This document shows, in pieces, positions 33,476-42,262 of a DNA stretch of 64,000 nt. Position numbers and translations under genes: made by a program. The notes under the pieces are model-generated. The model ran no database searches, was not told the origin of the DNA, and saw nothing but the letters and a program-made list of their open reading frames with translations. Each line of letters starts with the position of its first letter. The stretch's first letter is position 1. The stretch comes from Acidimicrobiia bacterium (GTDB taxonomy: Bacteria; Actinomycetota; Acidimicrobiia; Acidimicrobiales; CAIXPF01), in the NCBI GenBank assembly GCA_947476745.1, contig CANJRG010000002.1, forward strand, positions 1 to 64,000, read 5' to 3'.

Positions 33476-35516
33476 CCACAGGGTTGGACGCGACGGGCTC
33501 AGGCGCCAGATACCACGGGGTCCCGAACTGCTCGGAGATCTGCGCCGGCGACATCGGCCGGGCGAAATAGAAGCCCTGGGCGACGTCGCAGCCCCACGCG
33601 GCCAGCGTCGAGAACTGCTCCTCGGTCTCGACGCCCTCGGCAACCACCTCGAGCCCGAGCTGATGGCCCAGCCCGATCATGGTGTACACGATCGCTCCGT
33701 CCATGGCGTCGATGCACATGTCGTCGATGAAGCACTTGTCGATCTTCAGGGTGCTCAGCGGCAGATTGCGCAGGTGCGCCAGCGAGGTCGACCCCTGACC
33801 GAAGTCGTCGAGGGCCATGGCGATACCGGCGGAACGCAGGCGGCGCACCGTTCGGGCCACCCGGTCGGGATCGGCGATGATCGCGGTCTCGGTGATCTCG
33901 AGCTCGAGGTACGGCGCAGGCAGCTCATGACGGGCGAGCAGCCGGATCACCTGCTCGGGGAATCGGTCGTCACGGACGTTCTTGGCCGACACGTTCACCG
34001 CGACCCGTAGGTGCAGACCCTCGGCCGCCCAACGACTCGCCTGCTGAATGGCGCTATCGAGTACCCACGCGGTGAGCGGGACGATCAACGCCGATTCCTC
34101 GGCAAGGGCGACGAACTCCGATGGTGGGATCGGGCCGAGCTCGGGATGATTCCAGCGGACGAGGGCCTCGACGCTGTGGACCCGGTTGTCGTGCAGGTTC
34201 AGCTTGGGCTGGTACGCCAACTGCAGCTCGTCGCGCAGGATCGCCCGGCGCAGTTCCACGGCGAGGCCGAGGCGCGAGGGGTCGGTTTCGTCGAGATCGG
34301 CGCTGAACTGCTCGCTGCCGGCCTGGGTCCGCTTCGATTCCTGCAGGGCGATGTCCGCACGCCGCAGCAGGATGTCGATGTCCTCCCCGTGTGTCGGGAA
34401 GGACGCCACGCCGATCGCCGCCTCGAAGCTGATCGGGACGCCGGCCACGTCGACGTCGGCCTCGAGCACGTCGTGGATGATCGTCAGCATGACCATCGCC
34501 GCGTCGCCGTCGACCCCGGGTAGCAGGAGTGCGAACACGTCGCCGCCGAGCCGGGCCACGATCTGGCCCGGCTGCACGATGCCCTGGAGCCGCAACGCCA
34601 CGTGGCGGAGCAGTTCATCGCCACGTTCCCGTCCGACGGCCTTGTTCACCTCGGTGAAACGCTGCAGATCGAGCACCACTACGGCGGCGGGCAACTGATG
34701 GTCGGCCAACGTCGACAGCGTCCCCGCTGCCGCATCGGTGAACGAACGCCGGTTGGGTAGCCCGGTCAGCTGATCGACAAAGGCCAGGTGGCGATGGGCC
34801 AACTCGCTGCGGCGCAACCGGGCCGTGACGAATACCGCGATTGTCGCCAGGCTGATCCACAGCAGCAGTGCGCCGGCGGCGGACGCCACCCGCAGCCCCA
34901 GGCGTCCCTGGACTGCGTAGTCACCCGCCCAGGGGATGACGAGCTCGGCCACCGCCACCACCGAGGCCCCGTCTGCGGTGTGCAGCGGCACGAACACGGT
35001 GAGCAGGCGGCGCGGATCGGCGGTGTAGAACGGCGAGATGCGGCCCGGTACGCGGCCACGCTGTACCGAGGCGTCGCCCTCGGCGGCGGCGAAGAGGCTC
35101 TCGGCAAGCTCGACACGCGCCGTGTCGGCCGACGAATCGGCGCCGTCGAAAAGCAGCTGCCCCGAACGCGTCCAGACCCGGACCCCCGCCACCGACCCGC
35201 CGAGAGCGAGCTGGTCGGTGATCCGGCGCAGCGCATCGCGGGTGTCGTCGTCGAGGACCGTCGGCTCATCGGCGGACAGGTGGACCACCGGCTCCACGAC
35301 GACGTCGGCCACCAGCACGGCGCGGCTCGCTGCGGCAGCCACGGCGGTGCGGTCGGTCTGGCGTCGGATGGTGAACTCGGCTGCGGCGCCGACCAACAGC
35401 ACGGGCACGAGGCTGACCAACAGGTAGCGGCGCAGGGGGCGAGCGCCAGGGTCAGAGGAGAACACGGTTCGCCATCGGCGCAGATCAGACCGGTCTTGAA
35501 CGGACCATGGTCCCAC
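33453..35516 (-). CDS. Membrane GGDEF/EAL protein with degenerate GGDEF (probable c-di-GMP phosphodiesterase)
   Basis: A 687-residue protein with transmembrane segments near 30-48 and 215-235 bracketing an extracytoplasmic sensor region. The GGDEF domain has RLGGDVFAL instead of GGDEF/GGEEF, so cyclase activity is unlikely. The EAL domain keeps EALVRW, the N-V-S segment, EITETA, DDFGQGSTSL, K-I-D-K and EGVETEE, the metal and catalytic residues expected of an active phosphodiesterase. The degenerate domain may sense GTP. Its last codons overlap the 3' end of the convergent oxidase gene. Confidence 0.92.
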   Translation of the reverse strand: MGPWSVQDRSDLRRWRTVFSSDPGARPLRRYLLVSLVPVLLVGAAAEFTIRRQTDRTAVAAAASRAVLVADVVVEPVVHLSADEPTVLDDDTRDALRRITDQLALGGSVAGVRVWTRSGQLLFDGADSSADTARVELAESLFAAAEGDASVQRGRVPGRISPFYTADPRRLLTVFVPLHTADGASVVAVAELVIPWAGDYAVQGRLGLRVASAAGALLLWISLATIAVFVTARLRRSELAHRHLAFVDQLTGLPNRRSFTDAAAGTLSTLADHQLPAAVVVLDLQRFTEVNKAVGRERGDELLRHVALRLQGIVQPGQIVARLGGDVFALLLPGVDGDAAMVMLTIIHDVLEADVDVAGVPISFEAAIGVASFPTHGEDIDILLRRADIALQESKRTQAGSEQFSADLDETDPSRLGLAVELRRAILRDELQLAYQPKLNLHDNRVHSVEALVRWNHPELGPIPPSEFVALAEESALIVPLTAWVLDSAIQQASRWAAEGLHLRVAVNVSAKNVRDDRFPEQVIRLLARHELPAPYLELEITETAIIADPDRVARTVRRLRSAGIAMALDDFGQGSTSLAHLRNLPLSTLKIDKCFIDDMCIDAMDGAIVYTMIGLGHQLGLEVVAEGVETEEQFSTLAAWGCDVAQGFYFARPMSPAQISEQFGTPWYLAPEPVASNPVVNARPSP

Positions 35517-35549
35517 TCCGGGTCGGCCGACGAATCTGCCGGCAATCGC

Positions 35550-36098
35550 TCAGTCGGCCAGGGCGCGGACACGGCCCCACAAGCCGATCCGCACGTCGAG
35601 GGCACAGGTGATCTCGGCACCAGCGCCGCCGACCCGTCGGGCCGCGTTACGGACGATGACTCGCCACCGTCGCCGCGCCGACGCGGCGAACACCACGGCA
35701 TCGACGTCGGGGTGCAGTGCGGCGTCAGCCAACACCGCGACCGGATCACCGCAGCGGATCTCGCATCGGGCGTCGATGCCCATCTCCCACAGGAACCGCT
35801 GCAGTTGGCGGGCCGAGCGGGCCACGGCGGGCGGCGTGGCACGCTCGCGAGGTTCCTCGATGGGGTCGACCGGGCAGAAGACCCCACTGAGGGGGTCGCC
35901 GATGAGCGCTGGACCGAAGGCCTCCGGCGGCCGCAGGATGATCAGGCCGACCGAGGTCGCGCCAGCGCAGCTGACGCGCCGCAGCTCGTCGGCCAGCCGG
36001 GGCCCACCCGCGCCGGCGACACAGACGACGGTCACGTGGCGGACCCGACGCGACGACGCCGGTTCGACCGGTCGGTGCCCTTGGACACCATCACCCAT
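35550..36098 (-). CDS. Hypothetical protein, alpha/beta fold
   Basis: A 182-residue protein from ATG 36098 (an in-frame ATG at 36119 would place a palindrome inside the gene). Alternating beta strands and helices (HVTVVCVAGAGG, SVGLIILRPP, VDAVVFAAS) suggest a nucleotide-binding or universal-stress-like fold, but no family motif is certain. A TATAGT box 6 nt before ATG 36098, within a CRP-type palindrome, implies a leaderless, cAMP-regulated transcript. It lies 33 bp upstream of the EAL gene on the same strand and could be co-transcribed. Confidence 0.6.
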   Translation of the reverse strand: MGDGVQGHRPVEPASSRRVRHVTVVCVAGAGGPRLADELRRVSCAGATSVGLIILRPPEAFGPALIGDPLSGVFCPVDPIEEPRERATPPAVARSARQLQRFLWEMGIDARCEIRCGDPVAVLADAALHPDVDAVVFAASARRRWRVIVRNAARRVGGAGAEITCALDVRIGLWGRVRALAD

Positions 36099-36100
36099 GC

Positions 36101-36116
36101 TGTGACTATAGTCACA
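36101..36116. promoter_or_regulatory. Perfect CRP/FNR-type operator TGTGA-N6-TCACA overlapping a -10 box
   Basis: TGTGACTATAGTCACA is a perfect 16-bp palindrome that matches the CRP consensus. Its centre supplies TATAGT on both strands; on the minus strand this lies 6 nt before ATG 36098. A regulator bound here would cover the -10 region, so repression is more likely than activation. Confidence 0.65.
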
Positions 36117-36170
36117 CATGGACCATGTCGGGGGATTCGCGTCGAGCGCCCTCGACGCCGGAGCCCGCTC

Positions 36171-36209
36171 GCGCCACGGGGCGGGCCTGCGCGGCCCGCC
36201 CCGTGGCGC
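36171..36209 (-). terminator. Strong hairpin downstream of VOC gene
   Basis: A perfect 17-bp stem (GCGCCACGGGGCGGGCC and its complement) with a 5-nt loop, 24 nt past the stop of the gene ending at 36234. There is no U-run. Confidence 0.6.
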
Positions 36210-36233
36210 TCGGAGTGGTGCTCCTGCGAGGGT

Positions 36234-36797
36234 TCAGCCGGTCGGGGCGCCGAACACCTTCCAATCGGTGTTGTCGGCCAGGGACTCCTCACCGGCGGTA
36301 GCGGTGGGCACGAAATGGTTCAAGGCCCCGTCGATGTCCTGCTCCCACACCTCGGCGGGCAGTTCGTAGAGGATCTCGATGCCGTTGCCATCCGGGTCCA
36401 CCACGTAGCAGGAGTGGGTCATGCCGTGTTCCCCGCGGGCGGCGAACTCCACTCCCTTGGACCGCATGTGGGCCAGCTGCTTGACGAAGTCCTCCTGGCT
36501 GTACGCCACGGCGAAATGGTTGATGGCGTTGGTGGACTTCGCCCCGCCCAGCCGCCACGTCGCCGCCGGGCCGGCCGCTTCGGGATCGGCCATCTGTACC
36601 AGGGCGAGATCGTGATGTGATCCCGGCCGAACCTGGTAGAAGCGCATGGTCATCCGAGCCTGCGGGTTCAGCTCGCCGCACTGACGGAAACCCAAGCCCT
36701 CGGTGTAGAAGCGGTGCGACGCCTCGATGTCACGCACGTTCAGCACGAGATGGTTGACCCCGAGCGCCGCGACGGCCGGTGCTCCCTGCTCACTCAT
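36234..36797 (-). CDS. VOC-family protein, type I extradiol dioxygenase-like
   Basis: A 187-residue protein from ATG 36797, with GGAGG 9 nt upstream. Two beta-alpha-beta-beta-beta modules are visible: HLVLNVRDIEASHRFYTEGLGF and NHFAVAYSQEDF ... CYVVDPDGNGIEILYE. The putative metal triad is His (N-H-L-V), His (N-H-F-A) and Glu (G-I-E-I), as in catechol-2,3-dioxygenase-like proteins. The iron ligands suggest ring-cleavage chemistry or a glyoxalase-type reaction; the substrate is unknown. Confidence 0.85.
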   Translation of the reverse strand: MSEQGAPAVAALGVNHLVLNVRDIEASHRFYTEGLGFRQCGELNPQARMTMRFYQVRPGSHHDLALVQMADPEAAGPAATWRLGGAKSTNAINHFAVAYSQEDFVKQLAHMRSKGVEFAARGEHGMTHSCYVVDPDGNGIEILYELPAEVWEQDIDGALNHFVPTATAGEESLADNTDWKVFGAPTG

Positions 36798-36968
36798 TGG
36801 TGGTACCTCCCAGGCGCCGTTCGTCAGCCAGGTCGGCCATCGGAGCCCGACAGCTCCCGGGGGTCGCCCTGTCATCCGCAGGGTAGCGCAGGGCCACCGG
36901 CGGCGCTGGCGAGGACCTCACGGCGAAGCGGCGTCGACAACAGCGAGGACCCGGGGCCGAGCGGGCGG

Positions 36969-37538
36969 CTATTTCACGTCGAGCAGGTCGACGACGAAGA
37001 CGAGGGTCTCGTTCGGCTGGATCACCGGGGGAAAGCCGCGCGGCCCGTAGGCGAGGTCGGCAGGGATGACCAGCTGGCGACGACCGCCGATCTTCATCCC
37101 GGCGACGCCCTGGTCCCACCCGGCGATGACCTGCCCGCCACCGAGGCGGAACGAGAACGGCTCGCTGCGATCCCACGAGGCGTCGAACTGGCTGCCGTCG
37201 AGATGGACGCCGACGTACTGCACCGTCACGGTCTTGCCCTTGGTGGCCTCGGTTCCGGTGCCGAGCACCAGATCCTCGGCGACCAGGGTGGTGGGGACGG
37301 CCCCGGTGGGCACGGACACGGTCGGCTTGCTCATCTTGTTCTCCTTGGTTGCCGACGCCGCGCCCGCAGCAGCGGTGGTCGCGGTCCCCGGGGCGTCGGA
37401 CGCCTCGGCGCCATCGTCACCGCCACACCCGGAAGCGGTCAAACCCAGGGCGGCCACCAGTGCCACCGAGGCCACGAGGCGCCGCCCGCCGCCCACCATC
37501 GGTCGTCCGGCAGAGGTCGATGCAGCGTTGGCGTTCAT
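36969..37538 (-). CDS. FKBP-type peptidyl-prolyl isomerase lipoprotein
   Basis: A 189-residue protein from ATG 37538. It has a signal peptide with lipobox (TASGC), a linker rich in Ala/Thr, then a complete FKBP domain (VQYVGVHLDGSQFDASWDR, GGGQVIAGWDQGVAGMKIGGRRQLVIPADLAYG, FVVDLLDV). It should fold extracytoplasmic proteins at the outer face of the membrane. A TAGCGT box 7 nt before the ATG indicates leaderless transcription. Confidence 0.92.
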   Translation of the reverse strand: MNANAASTSAGRPMVGGGRRLVASVALVAALGLTASGCGGDDGAEASDAPGTATTAAAGAASATKENKMSKPTVSVPTGAVPTTLVAEDLVLGTGTEATKGKTVTVQYVGVHLDGSQFDASWDRSEPFSFRLGGGQVIAGWDQGVAGMKIGGRRQLVIPADLAYGPRGFPPVIQPNETLVFVVDLLDVK

Positions 37539-37545
37539 CCGACCC

Positions 37546-37551
37546 ACGCTA
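37546..37551 (-). promoter_or_regulatory. -10-like box (TAGCGT) of leaderless promoter
   Basis: TAGCGT on the minus strand ends 7 nt before ATG 37538. Confidence 0.5.
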
Positions 37552-37615
37552 ACGGGATCCCATCCGAACGCGACCGCGGCCCGATCCCCCAGCCCGAGGT
37601 CCGCGCGGTGGGTGC

Positions 37616-39196
37616 TCAGCGGCAGGTGATCCCGGGCGGCGGCGTTGCGGGCGGGGTCACCCCGACCCCGACCCCGGAGGCTGCCAGGTCGGCCGCGGCG
37701 GTCGAGGTGGTCTCCGGCACGGTGATCCCGACGAAATCGGCCCCGGTCACCAACGCCAGGCCACGACCCAGCCCACGGTCCTCGACGAGCGCCACGCCCG
37801 GCTGGAGATACGAGGCCAGTACCTGCGCCTGCGGCTGCGCGCCGACGGCGAAGCGAATGGTCGTACGCGTCTCCCCGAGCACCGGCGCGTTGCCCACCTG
37901 GGCCACGTCGAACCCGATGGCCCGCAGGCTCTCGGCCGCCTCGGAGGCCTGGCCGACCACCCCGGTGCCGTTGAGCACCGACACCGCGATCTGGCCGGGG
38001 GCGATGGCCGGGGTCAGCGTGGTCGAGGTGGGGGGGGCCAGGCCACGGAAGATGTCGAGCATCGGCTGGGCCTCGGCCTTCTTCAGCAGCAGCACCGACG
38101 CACCCTCCGGCGTGTCGTACAGCTCGGTCGGCAGCGCGTAGGTCTGCAGCGCGTCCACGGCCACCGAGGCGAACCGTCGCCCGTAGGCGATCAGGTCGGC
38201 GTTGCTCAGCCCGTCGTCGAAGGTGACGTTGTCCGTCGCCACCCCGACCAGACGGTTCAGCTTGCTCACATCGGTCAGCCCGAGCGAGGTCAGCTTGGTG
38301 AGGGCCTGACGCAGGAACACCTGCTGGCGGGTGATCCGACCGAGGTCTGCGGTGAGATCTTCCTCGTACTCGCCGGTATCGGGGTCGACGTAGACCAGGT
38401 GACGAGCCCGGGCGAAGGCCAGCGCCTGCTGACCACGCAACACCACACAGCCTGCCTCGGGGATGTCGAGGCCCGAGTACTCGTCGAACATCGGCCGGTC
38501 GAAGTACATCGGCACCCCGCCGATGATGTCGACCAGGCTGCGGAAGCCGACGAAATCGACCTCGACGTAATGGTTGATGTCGATGCCCAGAGCACCGCGC
38601 ACGGTATTGATCAACTCCTGTGCGCCGCCCTCGGCGAACGAGGCGTTGATCCGGTCCTTGGGGCCGTTGCCGTTCAACGGCACCCACAGGTCGCGGGGGA
38701 TCGACAGCAGCTTGATCTCGTTGGTCTTGGGCTCGATCCGCATGACCATGACCGTGTCGGCCCGCTGCCCACCGACCTCGTCGTCGAGGAATGCCTCGGC
38801 ATCAGGGCCTTCGCGGGCGATGTTGTCCCGGCTGTCGGAGCCGACCAGCAGGAAGTTCATGGCCTTGTCGTCGGTCTTCGGTGTGAGGTCGAGATCGATG
38901 CGTTCGAACGAGCCGAGGCGCCACCAGGCCACGCCGACCACCAGGGCGCCGACCACCGCGATCACGGCGAGCAACGCACCGGAGGTGATGACGAGGCGTT
39001 GGCCCCAGCTACGTCCACCGGCCCGGCGTCGCTGCGCCGGGCTCGGATGTTCGGGACCCGGACCGGGAGCGGTCACGCGACGACCGACGATTCGGCGACT
39101 GCCCCACCCGGACGTCGCTGGCCCCGCTGCTGGATCGCAGCACTGCTTTGCATCCTGCCGGACGCTAGCGGCCGTCCGGACCCTTGTCGCGGACAC
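37616..39196 (-). CDS. LytR-CpsA-Psr (LCP) family cell-wall ligase
   Basis: A 526-residue protein, start GTG 39196 uncertain. A cytoplasmic Arg/Pro-rich tail precedes one transmembrane helix (about 70-92), then the LCP domain (about 105-330) with LLVGSDSRD, the R-A-D-T-V-M-V segment, SIPRDLWV and FARARH, which carry the conserved Asp and Arg residues. A LytR_C domain follows (about 405-490), and a proline-rich end. LCP proteins transfer lipid-linked glycopolymers (arabinogalactan or teichoic-acid-like) to peptidoglycan outside the membrane. Confidence 0.92.
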   Translation of the reverse strand: MSATRVRTAASVRQDAKQCCDPAAGPATSGWGSRRIVGRRVTAPGPGPEHPSPAQRRRAGGRSWGQRLVITSGALLAVIAVVGALVVGVAWWRLGSFERIDLDLTPKTDDKAMNFLLVGSDSRDNIAREGPDAEAFLDDEVGGQRADTVMVMRIEPKTNEIKLLSIPRDLWVPLNGNGPKDRINASFAEGGAQELINTVRGALGIDINHYVEVDFVGFRSLVDIIGGVPMYFDRPMFDEYSGLDIPEAGCVVLRGQQALAFARARHLVYVDPDTGEYEEDLTADLGRITRQQVFLRQALTKLTSLGLTDVSKLNRLVGVATDNVTFDDGLSNADLIAYGRRFASVAVDALQTYALPTELYDTPEGASVLLLKKAEAQPMLDIFRGLAPPTSTTLTPAIAPGQIAVSVLNGTGVVGQASEAAESLRAIGFDVAQVGNAPVLGETRTTIRFAVGAQPQAQVLASYLQPGVALVEDRGLGRGLALVTGADFVGITVPETTSTAAADLAASGVGVGVTPPATPPPGITCR

Positions 39197-39250
39197 CCCC
39201 GCCGGTTCTAGCCGTGGGGTGACGCCGACCGCCGTCCCGTGTCGGCGCGG

Positions 39251-40675
39251 TCAAAGACGAGCGACCTGCTCGTCGGTGGGCTCCGCTCAACAGAACCAGG
39301 GCTCGGTCAGCCAGGCGATCGTGGCGGGCTGTGGCGCCGCCTCGACGTGGGTGTTCGCCGGGCGCGGCGCGGCGCTGCCGACCAGGGCTCGCAACCGGGC
39401 GTGCACCGCCTGACGTTCCGCGGGCCCGGCCGGCGACCGGGCAGTCTCGCGCACCACCGCGGACACCCGCCGGTACAGCTCGTCGACATACGGGTTGGTA
39501 TGGGACCAGGGGTGGACCAGGAGCTCGGGGTCGAACTCCCCCACCGACGCCGCGATCTCCGGCAGATCCAGCAGCGCCGACCGTGCACCTACCAACAGCC
39601 GGACGCCGTACTGGACGGGAGCAACCGAGCCCGCCAGGCCCAACGCGTCGACCCGGTCGAGGAACTGCCGGTAGGACTCGACGGACGTCCACGGCGTGAA
39701 GGCGACGAAGGTCGCCTCGAGGCCGATCCCGGCGTGTCGGCAAGCCGCCACCACCACCTCGACATCCTCCGCCGTATGGCCTTTGTCCAACCGCTGCAGG
39801 GTCAGCGGGTCGAACGACTCCACGGCAGAGGTGATCAGCACGCATCCGGCGTCGCGCAACTCGGCCAGGAGGTGGCGGTGATCGCGGAGATGGCTGATCC
39901 GGGCGGTGAGATCGAAGCTCAGCTGCGGGAAGCGTTCGTGCATGGCCCGTGCCACTCGCCGGGCGTGGGCCGGGCCGTTGAGGAAGTCGGGATCGGTGAA
40001 ACTGACGTGACCGGCGCCGCATGCGACAAGCCCGGCGACCTCAGCCAATACCCGCTCGACGGCGACGGCCCGGAACCGCCCGCTGTAGACCGGCACGATC
40101 GGACAGTGCCGGCAGAGATGGCGGCAACCGACCGACGCCGCCGTGGCGCCGACCAGTCGCTCGGTGCCGTCGGCGAGGACCAACCTGGCGTACCGGTCGA
40201 GCGGGGGCAGACCGTCCCGGCTGGACCGCCACACCCCGGCCCCCTCGGCCGCCGGCTGCCCATCGAGGCCGGCCATCGGTGGCGTCGATCGCAACGTGCG
40301 GCGGGCAGCGACGCCGATGCCGGTGCCGTGGTCGGACACCTCGACGCCCGCCTCGGCGAGCACGCTCCGGTTGAGCACGGCGTACAACCCGACCGCCATC
40401 AGCCGGGCGCGTGGGGCCAGCGCCCTGATCTGCGGCACCATCGGGGCCATCAGGCGGGTGGCCGTGTGCATCGGGAGCGACCACACCACCAGATCGACGC
40501 CGGCCAACGACGCGTCGTCCCACGGGTCCACGGCGAGGTCGGCGAGCCGCACCTGCCAGCCCGTAGCCCGCAACGCCGTGGCCAGCTCGGCCAGCGCCGC
40601 CGGTCGGCGACCCAGGTCGTAGGTCGACAGCGCCAAAGCCGTCGCCCCAGAGAACGGGGCCGACGGCAGGGCCAC
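39251..40675 (-). CDS. Selenocysteine-containing B12-binding-like radical SAM protein with CUAEP tail
   Basis: Read from GTG 40675 (GGAGG upstream), codon 463 is TGA (39289-39287). Taken as selenocysteine, the protein is 474 residues and ends W-F-C-U-A-E-P-T-D-E-Q-V-A-R-L before TGA 39253-39251. The radical SAM cluster is C184-x3-C188-x2-C191. The N-terminal 120 residues look like a cobalamin-binding Rossmann domain, without a clear DxHxxG. The tail matches what I recall as NCBI's CUAEP/CCAEP-tail radical SAM (seleno)protein family, in which Sec alternates with Cys. An AGGUC-loop hairpin follows the TGA. Automatic calling would truncate it at 39287. The reaction is unknown; the C-U pair suggests redox chemistry or metal binding. 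It lies 89 bp downstream of a crotonase gene and 54 bp upstream of the LCP gene on the same strand. Confidence 0.9.
39256..39274 (-). promoter_or_regulatory. Bacterial SECIS hairpin for the TGA at 39287-39289
   Basis: In the mRNA a 7-bp stem, GACGAGC/GCUCGUC, closes a 5-nt loop AGGUC. The loop matches the SelB-binding GCAGGUC of E. coli fdhF. The GGU lies at nt 24-26 counted from the U of UGA, against 22-24 in fdhF, well within the functional spacing. Confidence 0.88.
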
Positions 40676-40764
40676 GGTCCCACCCGCCTCCGGCACACGC
40701 GCGGGGATCTCGCGCCCGGCGGGCCGGGACGGTTCCGGCACGGGCCGGGCTGGCACGGTCGGGC

Positions 40765-41559
40765 TCAGCGACGGAAGTCCGGCTGACGCTTCTCGTTGAA
40801 CGCGGCGACCGCTTCCTTCTGATCGGGCGAGCCGAAGCAGGCATCCTCCATCTGCAACGACAGCGGCATGACGAACGAGGAGATAGACCGCATCCAGGCG
40901 TTGACGGCCATCTTGGAGGCGCTGATGGCCTGGGCGGGCCCGGCGGCGAGCGTCGCCGCGATGCCGACGGCCTTGTCCAGCAGCTCGTCGTCCTCCACCA
41001 GGAAGGTGGCGAGGCCGATCCGCTCGGCCTCCTCGCCGGTCACCCGGTCGCCGCTCATGAGGAAGTACTTGGCCTTGTTCACGCCAATGAGCAACGGCCA
41101 GATCAACTGCCCGCCGTCGCCGGCACCGATGCCCATTTTCACGTGGGTGTCGGCGAAGACGGCCGAGCGGCCGGCGACGACGACGTCGCAGAGCAGCGCA
41201 TAGGTGGCGCCGAGGCCCATGGCGTAGCCGTTGACGGCGGACACCAGCGGCTTGGTGCACTCCAGCATGTGGTCGACGATGCGGCGGGCCTCCTCCAACA
41301 TGCCGCCGGTGGTCGAGCCCATCGGCTCGACGCCACCGCCGCCGAAGTCTCCGCCGGCGCAGAACGCCCGACCGGCGCCGGTGATGACCGCGGCCCGAAC
41401 CTCGCGGTCGGCCTGGATGTCACGGGTGAGGGTGGCCATCTCACGGTGCATGACCGAGTTGACCGAGTTGAGGCGCTCTGGCCGGTTCAGGGTGCAGATG
41501 GCGACGCCGTCGGGGCGCTTCTCGATGGCGATGGTGGTGTACGCAGCAGGATCCAGCAT
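40765..41559 (-). CDS. Enoyl-CoA hydratase/isomerase-family protein lacking both catalytic Glu
   Basis: A 264-residue crotonase-fold protein with oxyanion segments GAGRAFCAGGDF and VNGYAMGLGATYALLCD. The two hydratase glutamates are replaced by Thr (GATYALLCD) and His (FADTHVKMG) when aligned by eye to rat hydratase. The GIGAGDGG segment is typical of a common actinobacterial subgroup annotated as enoyl-CoA hydratase/isomerase. Activity other than hydration is likely. It is leaderless, with TAGGGT 6 nt before the ATG. Confidence 0.88.
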   Translation of the reverse strand: MLDPAAYTTIAIEKRPDGVAICTLNRPERLNSVNSVMHREMATLTRDIQADREVRAAVITGAGRAFCAGGDFGGGGVEPMGSTTGGMLEEARRIVDHMLECTKPLVSAVNGYAMGLGATYALLCDVVVAGRSAVFADTHVKMGIGAGDGGQLIWPLLIGVNKAKYFLMSGDRVTGEEAERIGLATFLVEDDELLDKAVGIAATLAAGPAQAISASKMAVNAWMRSISSFVMPLSLQMEDACFGSPDQKEAVAAFNEKRQPDFRR

Positions 41560-41565
41560 GGGCCG

Positions 41566-41571
41566 ACCCTA
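41566..41571 (-). promoter_or_regulatory. -10-like box (TAGGGT) of leaderless promoter
   Basis: TAGGGT on the minus strand ends 6 nt before ATG 41559. Confidence 0.5.
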
Positions 41572-41692
41572 CGCCCCGGTGCCGGGACGTGCCTGCTGGG
41601 ACGTGTCCCGGTACCTGGGCGCGTAACCCCGGAACCACCCTGCCGAACAGCCTGGCCTCGCCCGGCATCGCCGAGGCCGACCCGGCAGGTGC

Positions 41693-42256
41693 TCAGACCG
41701 CTTCGCCTGCCCGGTCGGGAAAGCCGGGCACGCCCTCGTCGAGCTGCACCCCGAAGGTGTTCAGTGCCATCGACACCAACGTGTACTGCCCGACGGTGAA
41801 CACCAGGTCGATGATCTGCTCGGTCGAGTACTCGGCCGCAAGCGCGTCCCAGGTGGGCTGGCTGATGAAGGAGTCGTCGTGCAGCTCGTCGGTGGCCTGC
41901 ACCAGCGTGCGGTCGAAGTCGCTCCAGCCGGGCGCGTCGGAGCCCAGCGTCAGCCGGTGGATCTCCACATCGGTCAGCCCGCAACGCAGACCGATGAGGG
42001 TGTGCTGGCCGAACTCGTAGGCCGAGCGGCAGCGCCAGCCGATGCGCAGCATGACCAGCTCACGCTCGCGGGCGGGCAACGTCGACTTCTCGAACACGTG
42101 GTTGCCGAACACCGACCACCGCTTGAACAGCTGCGGATGGTGGGCGATGGTGCGCATCACGTTCGGCGGAGTCCCTCGGCCCCGGAGGCGATCGGCGATG
42201 GCGGGGTCCCACTCCGACTCGGGCAACGGCGGGACGCGGGGCTTGTCGAGGCGCAT
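41693..42256 (-). CDS. Carboxymuconolactone decarboxylase/AhpD-like protein
   Basis: A 187-residue all-helical protein. The family core is visible: LPARERELVMLRIGWRCRSAYEFGQHTLIG, where the usual CxxC...H of AhpD is reduced to a single Cys followed by E-F-x-Q-H, as in the decarboxylase-like subgroup. The redox pair of AhpD is therefore absent. Function unknown, possibly a decarboxylase or peroxidase-related protein. TAACGT lies 6 nt before the ATG. Confidence 0.87.
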   Translation of the reverse strand: MRLDKPRVPPLPESEWDPAIADRLRGRGTPPNVMRTIAHHPQLFKRWSVFGNHVFEKSTLPARERELVMLRIGWRCRSAYEFGQHTLIGLRCGLTDVEIHRLTLGSDAPGWSDFDRTLVQATDELHDDSFISQPTWDALAAEYSTEQIIDLVFTVGQYTLVSMALNTFGVQLDEGVPGFPDRAGEAV

Positions 42257-42262
42257 GGCCGG

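Noticed and set aside
36118-36369. Plus-strand frame starting next to the CRP-type palindrome
   Set aside because: It has a symmetric TATAGT box in front, but the product has no recognisable features and runs through a terminator-like hairpin and the VOC gene in antisense.
39287-39289. TGA as an ordinary stop or sequencing error in the radical SAM gene
   Set aside because: The downstream AEP tail, matching family tail and AGGUC-loop hairpin make selenocysteine a better explanation.
41693-42256. Possible second selenoprotein (AhpD-like family includes CxxU members)
   Set aside because: The frame has no internal TGA and a single Cys at the active-site region; no SECIS-like hairpin.
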